From: Nitrobacteraceae bacterium AZCC 2146
GTDB lineage: Bacteria > Pseudomonadota > Alphaproteobacteria > Rhizobiales > Xanthobacteraceae
Direction of reading: 5' to 3'
Assembly (NCBI GenBank): GCA_036924855.1
Contig: JBAGRP010000001.1
Span: forward strand, 5,692,001 to 5,756,000
DNA length: 64,000 nucleotides
Shown here: piece after piece, positions 46,613-55,808 of the stretch
Position numbering within the stretch: position 1 is the first letter of the stretch
Layout: the number at the start of each line of letters is the position of its first letter
Notes under the pieces: model-generated
What the model was told of the DNA's origin: nothing
Seen by the model: only the letters and a program-made list of their open reading frames with translations
The model's database searches: none
Position numbers and translations under genes: made by a program

Positions 46613-47550
46613 GACGCAACCCTTTCGGTTTCGAGCGACGGCAGTACCCGCTCGATCTCGCTGCGATGCTGCTCGAGGAACGTCGGCAGCTTCAGGTCCT
46701 CGCCGAGGGATTCGACGGGCTCATCCACGGCGAAGCCGGGGACGTCGGTGGCGATCTCGAACAGGATGCCGCCGGGCTCGCGAAAATAGACCGATCGGAA
46801 GTAGTTACGGTCCTTCTGCTCGGTCGGGTGCTGACCGTGCGTTTCCACCAGCTTGCGCGCCATCTCGGCCTGGTCGGCGTCATCGATGGCGCGGAAGGCG
46901 ACGTGATGTACCGAGCCGCGACCCTGCCGGCCCGGCAGGAAGCCGCCGGCCTCGTAGATATCGACAATGCCGCCATTCGCGCTGTCCGCTTTGAGCCGGA
47001 TGATCGAGCCTTCACGCGCGGTTTCCTGGAAGCCGAACACGTCGGTGAGGATCGCGCTCGTCTTCTCCGCCTTCTCCAATAGCAGCGTCACGCCATGGAA
47101 GCCGCGGATCGCATGCTCCGCCGGCACATCGCCATTGCTCCAGCCGGCTTCATTCTCCGCGCCGGGGATGCCGACCAGGGCGAGGCTCATGCCATCCGGA
47201 TCGGTGAACGGCAGCACGGATTCGCCAAAGCGCTTTTCCAGCGCCTCATAGGCGATGCCCTTTTCGATGAAGCGATGGGTCCAGTAGCCGAGCGAACGCG
47301 CCGGCACCCGGAACGAGGTCTGCTGGGTCTGGCCGACGCCGCCGCGGCCGGGGGCGGCATGCTCCCACGGGAAGAAGGTGAGGATCGTGCCGGGGTGGCC
47401 GGCCTCATCGCCGTAATAGAAGTGGTAGGTGCCCGGGTCGTCAAAATTCACGGTCTTCTTGACGAAGCGGAGGCCGAGCGAGCGGGTGTAAAAGTCGAAG
47501 TTACGCAAGGCGTTACCGGCGATGGCGGTGACGTGATGGATGCCTGACAT
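46609..47550 (-). CDS. Ring-cleaving dioxygenase, two-VOC-domain (MhqO/MhqA-like)
   Basis: 313 residues made of two vicinal oxygen chelate modules: SGIHHVTAIAGNALRNFDFY with HFYYGDEAGHPGTILTFFPW, then GFHGVTLLLEKAEKTSAIL with VHHVAFRAIDD and FREPGGILFEIATDVPGF. His and Glu metal ligands are present in both. AGGAGAAAG precedes ATG 47550. Proteins of this type cleave hydroquinones or catechols or detoxify quinones. A LysR-type gene is divergent. A GGAGGC-GCTTT-GCCTCC hairpin lies in its leader at 47569-47585. Confidence 0.88.
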   Translation of the reverse strand: MSGIHHVTAIAGNALRNFDFYTRSLGLRFVKKTVNFDDPGTYHFYYGDEAGHPGTILTFFPWEHAAPGRGGVGQTQQTSFRVPARSLGYWTHRFIEKGIAYEALEKRFGESVLPFTDPDGMSLALVGIPGAENEAGWSNGDVPAEHAIRGFHGVTLLLEKAEKTSAILTDVFGFQETAREGSIIRLKADSANGGIVDIYEAGGFLPGRQGRGSVHHVAFRAIDDADQAEMARKLVETHGQHPTEQKDRNYFRSVYFREPGGILFEIATDVPGFAVDEPVESLGEDLKLPTFLEQHRSEIERVLPSLETERVAS

Positions 47551-47667
47551 GGTCTTTCTCCTGGGTTTGGAGGCGCTTTGCCTCCCGTTGCAGGGATAAT
47601 TGGGCGAGCAGGGATTAAAGACAATCAGGCCTTTCATGACATCACTGTCTATGATTTGATGACAATC

Positions 47668-48576
47668 ATGGACAAGCTCACCAGCCTGCGCGCCTTCGTC
47701 AAAGTGGTCGAACTCGGCAGCTTTTCCGAAGCCGGGCGGCAACTGCGGCTGTCGCGCTCGGCGATCTCGAAATATGTCAGCGAGCTCGAGCAGAGCCTTG
47801 GCGTGCAGCTACTGAACCGCACCACGCGGCACGCCAGCCCGAACGAAAACGGCCAGGCCTATTTCGAACGCGCGCTCGCGGTGCTGGCCGATCTCGACGC
47901 CGCCGATCAGGCGGTGGCGCAGGCGCAGGCGACGCCGCGCGGATTGCTGCGCGTCAACGCGCCGATGTCGTTCGGCACGCTGCAGCTCGGGCCGGCGATC
48001 GCTGACTTCATGGCGCAGTGCCCGGAGTTGCAAATTCAACTGGTGTTATCAGACGATCAGGTCGATCCAACGCAAGGCGGCTTCGATGTCACGCTTCGGA
48101 TCGCCGACCTGGAATCGTCGAGTCTGATCGCGCGAAAGATCGTGGCGATCGAACGCGTGATCTGCGCGTCGCCGGATTATCTGCAACAACACGGCGTCCC
48201 GAAGGCACCGGCCGATCTGCGTAGCCACGCGCTGCTGACCTATGGCTTCCTGCTCACCGGCAATCAGTGGAAGCTCACCGGCAAGGATGGCGATCACTGG
48301 ATTCAGCCGAGTTGGACGCTGTGCGCCAACAATGCCGAAGTGCTGCGCGATGCCGCTATCAAGGGCAGGGGCGTGGCGTTGCTGCCGACCTTCATCGCCG
48401 GCGATGCTCTGCGCGAGGGATTGCTGCAAAGTTTTCTGGCGACCTACAAGGCGCCGCCGTTGACGCTGTATGCGATCTACCCGCCGACGCGACACCTCGC
48501 AGTTAAGGTGCGGCTGCTCATCGATTTCCTGGTCGCGCGTTTCAGCGGCGTGCCGGCATGGGATGCGGACTTGTAG
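47668..48576 (+). CDS. LysR-family regulator next to the MhqOD-like pair
   Basis: 302 residues. The N-terminal HTH MDKLTSLRAFVKVVELGSF, AGRQLRLSRSAISKYVSELE and LLNRTTRHASPNENG is the CrgA/DmlR-type LysR pattern, followed by an effector domain (GLLRVNAPMSFGTLQLGP). ATG 47659 is an alternative. The 117-bp gap to the dioxygenase contains two GACAATCA direct repeats (47620 and 47661) and a loose TCATGACATCA/TGATGACAATCATG dyad, which are possible operators. It probably controls the divergent operon and may sense a quinone or phenol. Confidence 0.88.
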   Translation: MDKLTSLRAFVKVVELGSFSEAGRQLRLSRSAISKYVSELEQSLGVQLLNRTTRHASPNENGQAYFERALAVLADLDAADQAVAQAQATPRGLLRVNAPMSFGTLQLGPAIADFMAQCPELQIQLVLSDDQVDPTQGGFDVTLRIADLESSSLIARKIVAIERVICASPDYLQQHGVPKAPADLRSHALLTYGFLLTGNQWKLTGKDGDHWIQPSWTLCANNAEVLRDAAIKGRGVALLPTFIAGDALREGLLQSFLATYKAPPLTLYAIYPPTRHLAVKVRLLIDFLVARFSGVPAWDADL

Positions 48577-48653
48577 AACTACAAAAACTTGTTGGGGATT
48601 ATTCAGTCGTCATTAGTCCGTGATCGCGAACTGACGCTCCGGAATGACAACCA

Positions 48654-50615
48654 TCAAGCCGCTCGGACTTCGCGCAGGAAGGCATCGACCTGGGTCCGGA
48701 GGTCTTCGCCATTACGCGACAGATCGGCTGCGGATTCCACCACGCGGCTTGCAGCGAGGCCGGTTTCACGCGCGGCGTCGTTGACGCCAGAGATATTCTC
48801 CGAGACTTCGCCGGTGCCGCGGGCGGCGTCGGCGACGTTGCGGGCAATCTCCAGCGTGGCCGCGCCCTGTTCCTCGACGGCGGCCGCAATCGCGCTGGCG
48901 ATTTCGCTGACCTTGCCGATGGTGGAGGTGATGCCCTGGATCGAATCCACGGAGGCCTTGGTGGCGTTTTGAATAGCGCCGACCTGCGCCGAAATCTCGT
49001 CGGTGGCCTTTGACGTTTGCGTCGCCAAGGCCTTCACCTCGGATGCGACCACGGCAAAGCCGCGGCCGGCTTCGCCTGCGCGGGCGGCTTCGATCGTCGC
49101 ATTGAGTGCCAGAAGATTGGTTTGCGCCGCGATCTCGCTGATCAGCTTGACGACATCGCCGATCTTTTGCGCGGCTTCGGCGAGGCTCTGCACTTCGGAG
49201 TTGGTGGTATTGGCCTGGTCGACGGCTTCGCCAGCAACGCGGGCGGATTCGTTGACCTGCTGGGCGATCTCGCTGATCGAGGCGTTGAGTTCCTCGATCG
49301 CCGCGGCGACCGCCTGCGCGCTCTGCGTGGCTTCCTCCGAGGCGGCGGCAACGGCCGCGGTCTGGCGCGTGGCTTCCTCGGCGGTGACAGCCATCGACTG
49401 CGCGGTGGTCCGCAATTCGCCGGCTGCGGATCCAACGGCGCCGACGACGCTGCCGACGCCGGTCTCGAAGCGGTTCGCCAATGCGTGCATGGTGTCGCGG
49501 CGCTCGATCTGGGTCTGCTCGCGTTGCTGCTCCTGTGCGGCGCGCAACTGATCGGTCTCGATCAGGCCATTCTTGAAAATCTCGACGGCGCCCGCCATCG
49601 AGCCGATCTCGTCCTTGCGGCCGGCGCCCGGCACCGCAATGGTGCGATTGCCGGCGGCGATGTCACGCATCGCGGACTCCAGCGCGCGAATCGGCTTTGC
49701 CATGCTGCGGCCCATCCAGACCGCGATCGCGCCCGCGACCAGCAAGACGCAGGCCGAGATGATGAGGAGCCAATTCAGCGAGGTCCGCGTCAGGTTGCGA
49801 TAAGCACTGGTGTCGCGAACGATCTCGAATACCGCGACGTTGTCGCCGGAGAAATTCTTGATCGCGCCGAAGGTGGTCGCGGATGGCTTGTTGTTGAGTT
49901 CGCCATACTGAGTGACGATTTCGCCAGCATATGCGCGACGGAGTACCGCCGGATCGGGCGAACCGCCGGTTAGCGTCGATGCCAGCGTCTTGGCGGCCTG
50001 GCCTTCCAGTTGGTGAATCGCGACATCCACACCGAACCGCGCCTTCATGGTCTCGGCGAAGGTTTTGCCGAACGGCGCGCCGATATCCATCGTGCCCAGC
50101 AGCGTGTCCCCATCAGTGATCGCTGCGACGCCGAAAACGTTGAGTGCGTCGCGGCCTGCCTCGATGCCGCCGACCGACTTGCGTGTCGACATTGACTGCA
50201 CGACCATCTTGCGGCGGCTTGAGAGATCGTCTCCGAAAGTTCCGACATTATGGGAGCGGGCAAATGCTGTCGCCGGTGGAATCTGAATGGTAATCAGCTC
50301 AAGGCCACGCGGCATGATTTTCTGGTGCGCTTCCTTGAGCAGTGCAATCGTCTTGTCGCGATCCCTGGCGCGAATCGCGTCCTTGACGCTCTGCATCGAG
50401 GCCATCGCCTCGGCGACGGCAAGCGTGGTCCGCGTCTCGGCGTTCAACGCCGCTGTAAGGTTGGCGTAATCGTCGTGCGCTTCGCGCTCCAGCGCGGTGT
50501 CGATGATGCTCTGCTGCTGCCACATGCTGAAGACAGCGAGCACTGCGCACGAGCCCGCCGTGACCAGCGTGATCGCCACAATCATGCGTGCTGAAATGGA
50601 TTTGAGTGCGTGCAT
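48654..50615 (-). CDS. Methyl-accepting chemotaxis protein with Cache-type sensor
   Basis: 653 residues. Membrane segment at about 12-30, periplasmic sensor about 35-275 with Cache-like elements ([38 protein letters not shown]), second membrane segment about 285-305, then HAMP ([19 protein letters not shown]) and a long coiled coil ending in the signalling hairpin ([34 protein letters not shown]). It relays ligand or redox cues to CheA/CheW. No CheR-docking pentapeptide at the C-terminus (ends FLREVRAA). Alone, no che genes nearby. Ligand unknown. Confidence 0.94.
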   Translation of the reverse strand: MHALKSISARMIVAITLVTAGSCAVLAVFSMWQQQSIIDTALEREAHDDYANLTAALNAETRTTLAVAEAMASMQSVKDAIRARDRDKTIALLKEAHQKIMPRGLELITIQIPPATAFARSHNVGTFGDDLSSRRKMVVQSMSTRKSVGGIEAGRDALNVFGVAAITDGDTLLGTMDIGAPFGKTFAETMKARFGVDVAIHQLEGQAAKTLASTLTGGSPDPAVLRRAYAGEIVTQYGELNNKPSATTFGAIKNFSGDNVAVFEIVRDTSAYRNLTRTSLNWLLIISACVLLVAGAIAVWMGRSMAKPIRALESAMRDIAAGNRTIAVPGAGRKDEIGSMAGAVEIFKNGLIETDQLRAAQEQQREQTQIERRDTMHALANRFETGVGSVVGAVGSAAGELRTTAQSMAVTAEEATRQTAAVAAASEEATQSAQAVAAAIEELNASISEIAQQVNESARVAGEAVDQANTTNSEVQSLAEAAQKIGDVVKLISEIAAQTNLLALNATIEAARAGEAGRGFAVVASEVKALATQTSKATDEISAQVGAIQNATKASVDSIQGITSTIGKVSEIASAIAAAVEEQGAATLEIARNVADAARGTGEVSENISGVNDAARETGLAASRVVESAADLSRNGEDLRTQVDAFLREVRAA

Positions 50616-51040
50616 GGTCGTGCCCCTTCGTCCACGGCAAGCAATTTTGCCGCGGCACTATCCCCAGATTCAGAAATAGGGAATTCCAGTGAAGGAGCTG
50701 TTAAGCAGGTGAATATTGCTGACCTTACAACCGTACCGGCGTCCGGGAAAGGCCTGGCGGATCGCATCGAACTAGCGCGAATAAGGCGCCGGATGTGGCA
50801 TCGTCGTTCCCCCCAACGAGTCCGGACCGCGCTACGTAGTGCCAGCGCAATCAATTGAATTCTTACTATTTCGATCAGCCTGCTGCAGCACGTCTCTGAT
50901 TCGCTGCTCAAAAATGCTCAGGAGAAAGTGCCGGTGCCGTCGTCTCATCAGCGGAATTGAACTTCTTCCGCAGGAACAAGCGGGGACGCGCGCGGCCTGG
51001 GCGGCGTTACCGTCGCGTTCCAATCAAGAGGTACCCGACG
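50616..51040. other. 425-bp gap without a recognised gene
   Basis: Between the divergent-facing MCP start and the Crp-family gene stop. Short open frames exist on both strands (for example 50832-51023 minus) but lack ribosome sites and codon character. It should include the MCP promoter. I see no tRNA, terminator or repeat family. Confidence 0.4.
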
Positions 51041-51715
51041 CTATTCATTACGTTCGAGCTGCTTGTCGCTCAATACCGCGTTGAGCAACGAGTTATGGAC
51101 CTCGATTTTACCATTGTAGTCGATGAAGCCCAGCTTGCGGAACTTGTTCATGAAGAAGCTGACGCGTGATCGGGTAGTACCGATCATCTCCGCCAGGGTC
51201 TCTTGGCTGAGTTCGACGGGAATTGGTTTCAAGGTGCCTTCCTTGCCGAAATTGGCGAGGATCAGCAGCAGGCGCGCCAGCCGTTTTTCGCTTGAGTTGA
51301 AAAGCTGGTCGATCAGGTCTTCCTCGACCCGGCTGTTGCGAGTCAGCAGATATCCCATGAACAGTTCGGAAAACGCCGGCTCGTCATGCAGCGTGGCAAT
51401 CATGGAAGCCTTGCTGATCGAGGTGATGACGCAATCATCCAGCGCAGTAGTCGTTGCGATGCGAAGAGGATGGCCGTTCAGGCAGCCTTCGCCAAAGAAC
51501 TGTCCGGCTTCCAGGATTCCGACGACCGCTTCCTTGCCCTGCTCGGACAGGACAGTGAGCTTGACCCTGCCTTTCTGGATGTAAAATACCGTTTCCGCTA
51601 TCTCGCCCTGGCAGAAAATATTCTGGTTCTTTTTATAGTCCGTAATCGCCTTGCCTTGGCTCACACAGGCGAGAAAGGCCTTGGGATCGAACTCGTCTTT
51701 GGCTGCGTTGCCCAA
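51041..51715 (-). CDS. Crp/Fnr-family regulator without Fe-S cysteines
   Basis: 224 residues. A cNMP-binding-like barrel (YKKNQNIFCQGEIAETVFYIQKGRVKL, GILEAGQFFGEGCLNG) and a C-terminal HTH (ELSQETLAEMIGTTRSRVSFFMNKF). There is no Cys cluster, and the recognition helix TTRSRVSFF lacks the E--SR pattern needed for TTGAT boxes, so it reads a different site. The start appears to be TTG 51715, with GAGGT upstream; no ATG fits. Long AT-rich DNA precedes it. Confidence 0.87.
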   Translation of the reverse strand: MGNAAKDEFDPKAFLACVSQGKAITDYKKNQNIFCQGEIAETVFYIQKGRVKLTVLSEQGKEAVVGILEAGQFFGEGCLNGHPLRIATTTALDDCVITSISKASMIATLHDEPAFSELFMGYLLTRNSRVEEDLIDQLFNSSEKRLARLLLILANFGKEGTLKPIPVELSQETLAEMIGTTRSRVSFFMNKFRKLGFIDYNGKIEVHNSLLNAVLSDKQLERNE

Positions 51716-52064
51716 GATGGCTGACCTCGTGGTGATATGCTGAAATAATTTAGATGCTATGTCCGCTAGATTACAAAAACTATCATGAGTTGCAAAGCTC
51801 CATTTATACCTGAACGGTGAGCGGCTGTTTTTTTGCGGGGATAAGTAAGTTCAGTGGGGCAATGCAGCCGCCTGCGACGCCGTTTGCTCAGTCTAATTTT
51901 GATGAACCGATAAGAATTTATAGGCGTCCTGTTCCAACGAATGGCTCGATCGATTTGGAACTTGAAAGCGGCGTGTTTGGCGGTATTTGCATCGGCGCGT
52001 TCACCGCGCCGAAACAACTTCCGTTCATCTTGCGTGCGATGCAACGCGTGGATTGTTCGACGCC
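51716..52064. other. 349-bp AT-richer gap, promoter region
   Basis: Divergent intergenic region between the Crp-type regulator and the ABC exporter. It is AT-rich near 51740-51790. An open frame from 51817 (GTG) overlaps the exporter start but has poor codon use and no homology I recognise. No box of the TTGAT-N4-ATCAA type is present. Confidence 0.4.
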
Positions 52065-52823
52065 ATGAGCCAGCCGCAAGTGTACTCCGCCCTCGAGCTG
52101 CGAGGGTTAACGAAACGTTTTGACCGGCCCGCGGTCGATGGCCTCGATCTGACCGTGCGCGCCGGTGAATTCTATGCGCTGCTCGGCGCCAACGGCGCCG
52201 GCAAGACCACCACGCTGCGCATGGTGGCCGGCCTGTTGCAGCCGGATTCCGGATCGGTGTCGGTGCTCGGCATCGATGCGCTCGCCGATCCCGTTGCCGC
52301 CAAGCAGGTCACCGCGTGGGTGTCCGATGAGCCGATGATCTACGACAAGCTGACGCCGCTGGAGTATCTCGAATTCGTCGCCGGCTTGTGGGGCTGCGAT
52401 GCCGCGACCGCCGAACGGTCGGCGCGCGAACTACTGGCTTCACTCGGTCTGGCGCCGCATCTGCACGAACGTTGCGAGGGATTTTCCAAGGGCATGCGCC
52501 AGAAGGTCGCATTGGCCGGCGCATTGGTGCACGATCCCCGTTTGATTATTCTCGACGAGCCGCTCACGGGGCTCGATGCTGTCTCCGCGCGCCACGTCAA
52601 GGGCCTGCTGCAGGCGCGCGTCCGCGCCGGCTGCACCGTCATCATGACCACGCACATTCTGGAAGTGGCCGAGCGGATGGCCGACAGGATCGGCGTGATC
52701 TCGGCGGGCCGGCTGATCGCGGAAGGCACGCTGGCCGAATTGCAGCTGCAGAATGGACAAGGCGACACCAGTCTCGAGGATATGTTCGTGGCACTGGTGG
52801 AAAGCGCGCCGGTCGCGGCATGA
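52065..52823 (+). CDS. ABC exporter ATPase
   Basis: 252 residues. Walker A GANGAGKTT near residue 45, Q loop region AWVSDEPMIYDKLTPLEYLEF, signature FSKGMRQK, Walker B LIILDEPLTGLD, switch MTTHILEVAE. The pattern is that of ABC-2-like exporters of the CcmA/NatA group. The permease gene overlaps its stop by four bases (ATGA). Substrate unknown. Confidence 0.9.
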   Translation: MSQPQVYSALELRGLTKRFDRPAVDGLDLTVRAGEFYALLGANGAGKTTTLRMVAGLLQPDSGSVSVLGIDALADPVAAKQVTAWVSDEPMIYDKLTPLEYLEFVAGLWGCDAATAERSARELLASLGLAPHLHERCEGFSKGMRQKVALAGALVHDPRLIILDEPLTGLDAVSARHVKGLLQARVRAGCTVIMTTHILEVAERMADRIGVISAGRLIAEGTLAELQLQNGQGDTSLEDMFVALVESAPVAA

Positions 52824-54343
52824 CGAGAGCCGCCACCGTGACGTGGTTTGCCGGCCACGAAATCCGACTGGCGTGGCGCGAGTTGCTGGGCATGCTGACC
52901 GCGGGCCGGCGCTGGCGCACCCGTAGTGCGTCGATCATGCTGGTGGCCTTCGTGATCTTCCTGCATCTGCCAGCCTATGCCGTGGTCGGCCGCTTCGCCG
53001 ATGTGCAGATGCCGCTGGACCAAGCCACGTTGATCGTGATCACGGCGAGTATCTTCCTGGCCTGGGCGCTGATGCTGTCGCAGGCGATCGAATCCGTCAC
53101 CCGCGTGTTCTATGCGCGGGCCGATCTCGACCTCATCATGTCGTCGCCGGTGGCGCTGACCAATGTGTTCTCGGTGCGCATCGCCGCGATTGCGCTGACG
53201 GTGACGCTCATGGCGATGCTGCTGGCGACGCCGTTCATCGATGTGCTGGTGATCGGCGGCGGCGCGCGCTGGTTCGCCGCCTATGCCGTGGTGGTCGCGA
53301 TCGGCCTGTCGTCGGCTGCTGTGGCGATCGCGATCACCGTCGGGCTGTTTCAGCTCTGCGGCCCGGCTAAGACCCGCGCGATAGCGCAGATTATTTCCGC
53401 CGTCACCGGCGCCGGCTTTGTGATCGCGCTGCAGATTGCCGCGATCCTGTCCTACGGCACGCTATCGCGTTTCGCCGTGCTCACCTCCGATGCGGCAGCC
53501 GCCTTCGCCCCGGAGGCCGGCAGCATGGTGTGGTGGCCGGCTCGTGCAATGCTCGGCGATGGCGCGGCGCTATTGCCGCTGCTTGGTGGCAGCCTGATGC
53601 TGCTCGGTGCGGCCATGGCAGCGTTCTCGCCGCGCTTCAGCGGCTATGTCGCCAGCGTCTCTCCCAGGATCGAAACGTACAAGTCCGAGAGGTCGCGGCC
53701 CTTCCGCCTGGGATCGCGGCAGAACGCGCTGCGGCGCAAGGAATTGCAACTGCTGTGGCGCGACCCCTGGCTGATGTCGCAGACGCTGATGCAGCTCCTG
53801 TATCTGCTGCCGCCGGCGCTGATGCTGTGGCGCAGTTTTGGCGACGGCGCCGGAGCCTTCATCGTGCTGGCACCCGTTATCGTGATGGCCGCGGGGCAAC
53901 TCGCCGGCGGGCTGGCGTGGCTGACAATTTCTGGTGAAGACGCCGCAGACCTCGTTGCCACCGCACCGTTGCCGGCGGCGTCGGTGACCCGGGCCAAGAT
54001 CGAGGTGGTGCTGATCCTGATCGCCACGGTGTTTGTGCCGCTGATCCTCGCGCTGGCGTTTGTCTCTGCGGAGCTTGCCGTGATCACGGCGCTGGCCACT
54101 ATCGTTGCCGCGGCGTCCGCGACCTCTATACAGCTCTGGTTTCGCGTGCAGGCGCGGCGCAGCCAGTTTCGCCGTCGCCAGACCTCGTCGCGCATTGCTA
54201 CATTTGCCGAAGCGTTTTCGTCGATCGGCTGGGCCGCGACCGCGGCACTGGCGCTCGTCGTGCCGGTAGTTGCTGCGATCACGGCGCTGATCACGGCGGG
54301 CATCATGGCACTGACGTGGAAGATAAGCCCGGCACGGGTATGA
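52820..54343 (+). CDS. ABC exporter permease (ABC-2-like)
   Basis: 507 residues with about ten to twelve membrane segments (for example 37-57, 72-90, 110-135, 150-180, 185-210, then 340-480). A central cytoplasmic loop, SPRIETYKSERSRPFRLGSRQNALRRKELQLLWRDPW, separates two membrane halves, reminiscent of one-chain ABC-2 exporters. ATG 52820 overlaps the ATPase stop. The frame open upstream is antisense to nothing but is the ATPase shadow. Terminated by the hairpin at 54351. Confidence 0.85.
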   Translation: MTRAATVTWFAGHEIRLAWRELLGMLTAGRRWRTRSASIMLVAFVIFLHLPAYAVVGRFADVQMPLDQATLIVITASIFLAWALMLSQAIESVTRVFYARADLDLIMSSPVALTNVFSVRIAAIALTVTLMAMLLATPFIDVLVIGGGARWFAAYAVVVAIGLSSAAVAIAITVGLFQLCGPAKTRAIAQIISAVTGAGFVIALQIAAILSYGTLSRFAVLTSDAAAAFAPEAGSMVWWPARAMLGDGAALLPLLGGSLMLLGAAMAAFSPRFSGYVASVSPRIETYKSERSRPFRLGSRQNALRRKELQLLWRDPWLMSQTLMQLLYLLPPALMLWRSFGDGAGAFIVLAPVIVMAAGQLAGGLAWLTISGEDAADLVATAPLPAASVTRAKIEVVLILIATVFVPLILALAFVSAELAVITALATIVAAASATSIQLWFRVQARRSQFRRRQTSSRIATFAEAFSSIGWAATAALALVVPVVAAITALITAGIMALTWKISPARV

Positions 54344-54350
54344 CAACGAC

Positions 54351-54380
54351 AAAGCCGCCCGGCTCGCGCCGGGCGGCTTT
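54351..54380. terminator. Intrinsic terminator hairpin between convergent genes
   Basis: A 13-bp perfect stem (AAAGCCGCCCGGC and its complement) with loop TCGC; the A-rich left and T-rich right flank allow use from both directions. It sits between the exporter permease and the DUF2171 gene. Confidence 0.85.
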
Positions 54381-54399
54381 GCTTCAATGGTGAAAGCGC

Positions 54400-54642
54400 T
54401 TACGCAGCCTTCTCGTGTTCCCAGTGCGAAGTCACTTCAGCACCGGTCTTGTTGAGATGGACGTGCTGATCGACATGATCGATCCAGTCGGTTGGAATGA
54501 AGTGATGGTGCCGGCCATCCGGCGAGCTCTGCTTGGTGAGCTTGATCTTGTCAGCGCCTTCGAGATGGTCAACTTTGCCGACCGTCTTGCGGTCCGACGA
54601 GATGACATCCATGTGCTCCCTGATCTTCGATGTATCGGCCAT
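54400..54642 (-). CDS. DUF2171 family protein
   Basis: 80 residues. ADTSKIREHMDVISSDRKTVGKVDHLEG and the C-terminal HHHFIPTDWIDHVDQHVHLNK match the small DUF2171/PRC-barrel-like family with its His-rich C-terminal part. GGAGAGAAAA precedes ATG 54642. These are soluble proteins of unknown function, frequent in rhizobia and often stress-linked by context. It ends at the terminator hairpin. Confidence 0.82.
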   Translation of the reverse strand: MADTSKIREHMDVISSDRKTVGKVDHLEGADKIKLTKQSSPDGRHHHFIPTDWIDHVDQHVHLNKTGAEVTSHWEHEKAA

Positions 54643-54701
54643 TTTTCTCTCCACGTTTACACCGACTATTCAACGCGCAGTCCACGAATAGGTTGCTGGA
54701 A

Positions 54702-55547
54702 CTAGGCCACCATCGACATTGGGGTGGCGGCGGTGGCATCGCTAAAAACCTCCTCGGTGATCACCTGAAATTTCGCCAGCGGCGCGGGGCCGAAGGCCAT
54801 GGAAATCGCCACATCGGCGGCGTCGCGGCCTCTGGCCATCACAATGCGGCCGATCCGTGGGTGGTTGTGGCGAGCGTCGAAGGTGTACCACTGGCCGTCG
54901 AGATAGACCTCTAACCAGGCGCTGAAATCCATAGGCGCGGGATCGATGGGCACGCCGATGTCGCCGAGATAGCCGGTGCAGTAGCGCGCCGGGATGTTCA
55001 TGCAGCGGCATAAAGCGACCGCGAGATGGGCGAAGTCGCGACAGACGCCGACGCGTTCATTGTGGCTTTCCGAAGCAGTACGGTCGTTGCGGGCATGGTG
55101 ATAGCCGAACGAAATGCGGCTGTTGGCATAGTCGCAGATCGCCTGTACCTGTTGCCAGCCGCCAACGATACCGCCAAACATCGACCATGCGAGGTCGGAT
55201 AGCTTTTGCGTGTCGCAATAGCGGCTGCCGAGCAGATAGACCAGGACGTCATCGGGTAACTGACCGATCGGCGTTTGCTGCGCGTCGGGCACGACGGCAT
55301 CGGGTAGGCCGCTGTCAGCGATCAAAAAATCATTCTTGATCTCGATGATGCCCGGGCGGGCGATAATCCGGGTGCAGGTATTGCCGAACATGTCGAGGAA
55401 ATCGTGGGCCTGGACGTCCTGTGAGAACTGGACGTTATGCGGGGTAAGCAGGTCCTTCGCCCGCGACGGGTGAATGCTCAGCATCAGAATCATGGGCGTT
55501 TCCTGAATACACTGAAACGCGATTTCGTAGCCTGCGCGGATCTGCAC
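54702..55547 (-). CDS. Transglutaminase-like cysteine peptidase family protein
   Basis: 281 residues from GTG 55547, with GGAG seven bases upstream. The N-terminal beta domain (VQIRAGYEIAFQ, HNVQFSQDVQAHDFLDMFGN) is followed by the transglutaminase core: Cys in ERVGVCRDFAHLAVALCR (about residue 185), then DFSAWLEVYLDGQWYTFDARHN. Where classical members have His in HAWvE, this one has Ser (DFSAW), so the catalytic His may be the one in DARHN, as I recall for a related subgroup. No signal peptide. Probably cleaves or modifies peptides. Confidence 0.82.
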   Translation of the reverse strand: MQIRAGYEIAFQCIQETPMILMLSIHPSRAKDLLTPHNVQFSQDVQAHDFLDMFGNTCTRIIARPGIIEIKNDFLIADSGLPDAVVPDAQQTPIGQLPDDVLVYLLGSRYCDTQKLSDLAWSMFGGIVGGWQQVQAICDYANSRISFGYHHARNDRTASESHNERVGVCRDFAHLAVALCRCMNIPARYCTGYLGDIGVPIDPAPMDFSAWLEVYLDGQWYTFDARHNHPRIGRIVMARGRDAADVAISMAFGPAPLAKFQVITEEVFSDATAATPMSMVA

Positions 55548-55722
55548 TGCGGGTCTCCATTTGTTCGAAAAATCGAATAAATCGTTGTCAAACAAGTGTA
55601 GTCGCGGGAGTTCGTTCCGAGGTTCAATGACGAAATGTGCAGAAATTGTGGGCAGGCAAGTTCCGAGGGAACTCACCCGAATTCTTCGTCGGCGCGAAGC
55701 GCGGCCCGATGACAGGCTCCGC

Positions 55723-55786
55723 GAAGCGATCCATAAGCCACGAGCGCAGGCTGGATTGCTTCGCCGTAAGTGCTGCTCGCAATGAT
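55723..55786. repeat. Degenerate copy of repeat family A
   Basis: GCGAAGCGATCC on the left and CTGGATTGCTTCG with CTCGCAATGA on the right correspond to the family A arms, but the left outer arm is missing. Between the transglutaminase-like gene and glgX. Confidence 0.6.
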
Positions 55787-55808
55787 GAAAGGAGCTGTCT
55801 GCTCACTG

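Noticed and set aside
50832..51023. 63-codon minus-strand ORF in the gap before the Crp-family gene
   Set aside because: No ribosome site, atypical codon use and no recognisable motif.
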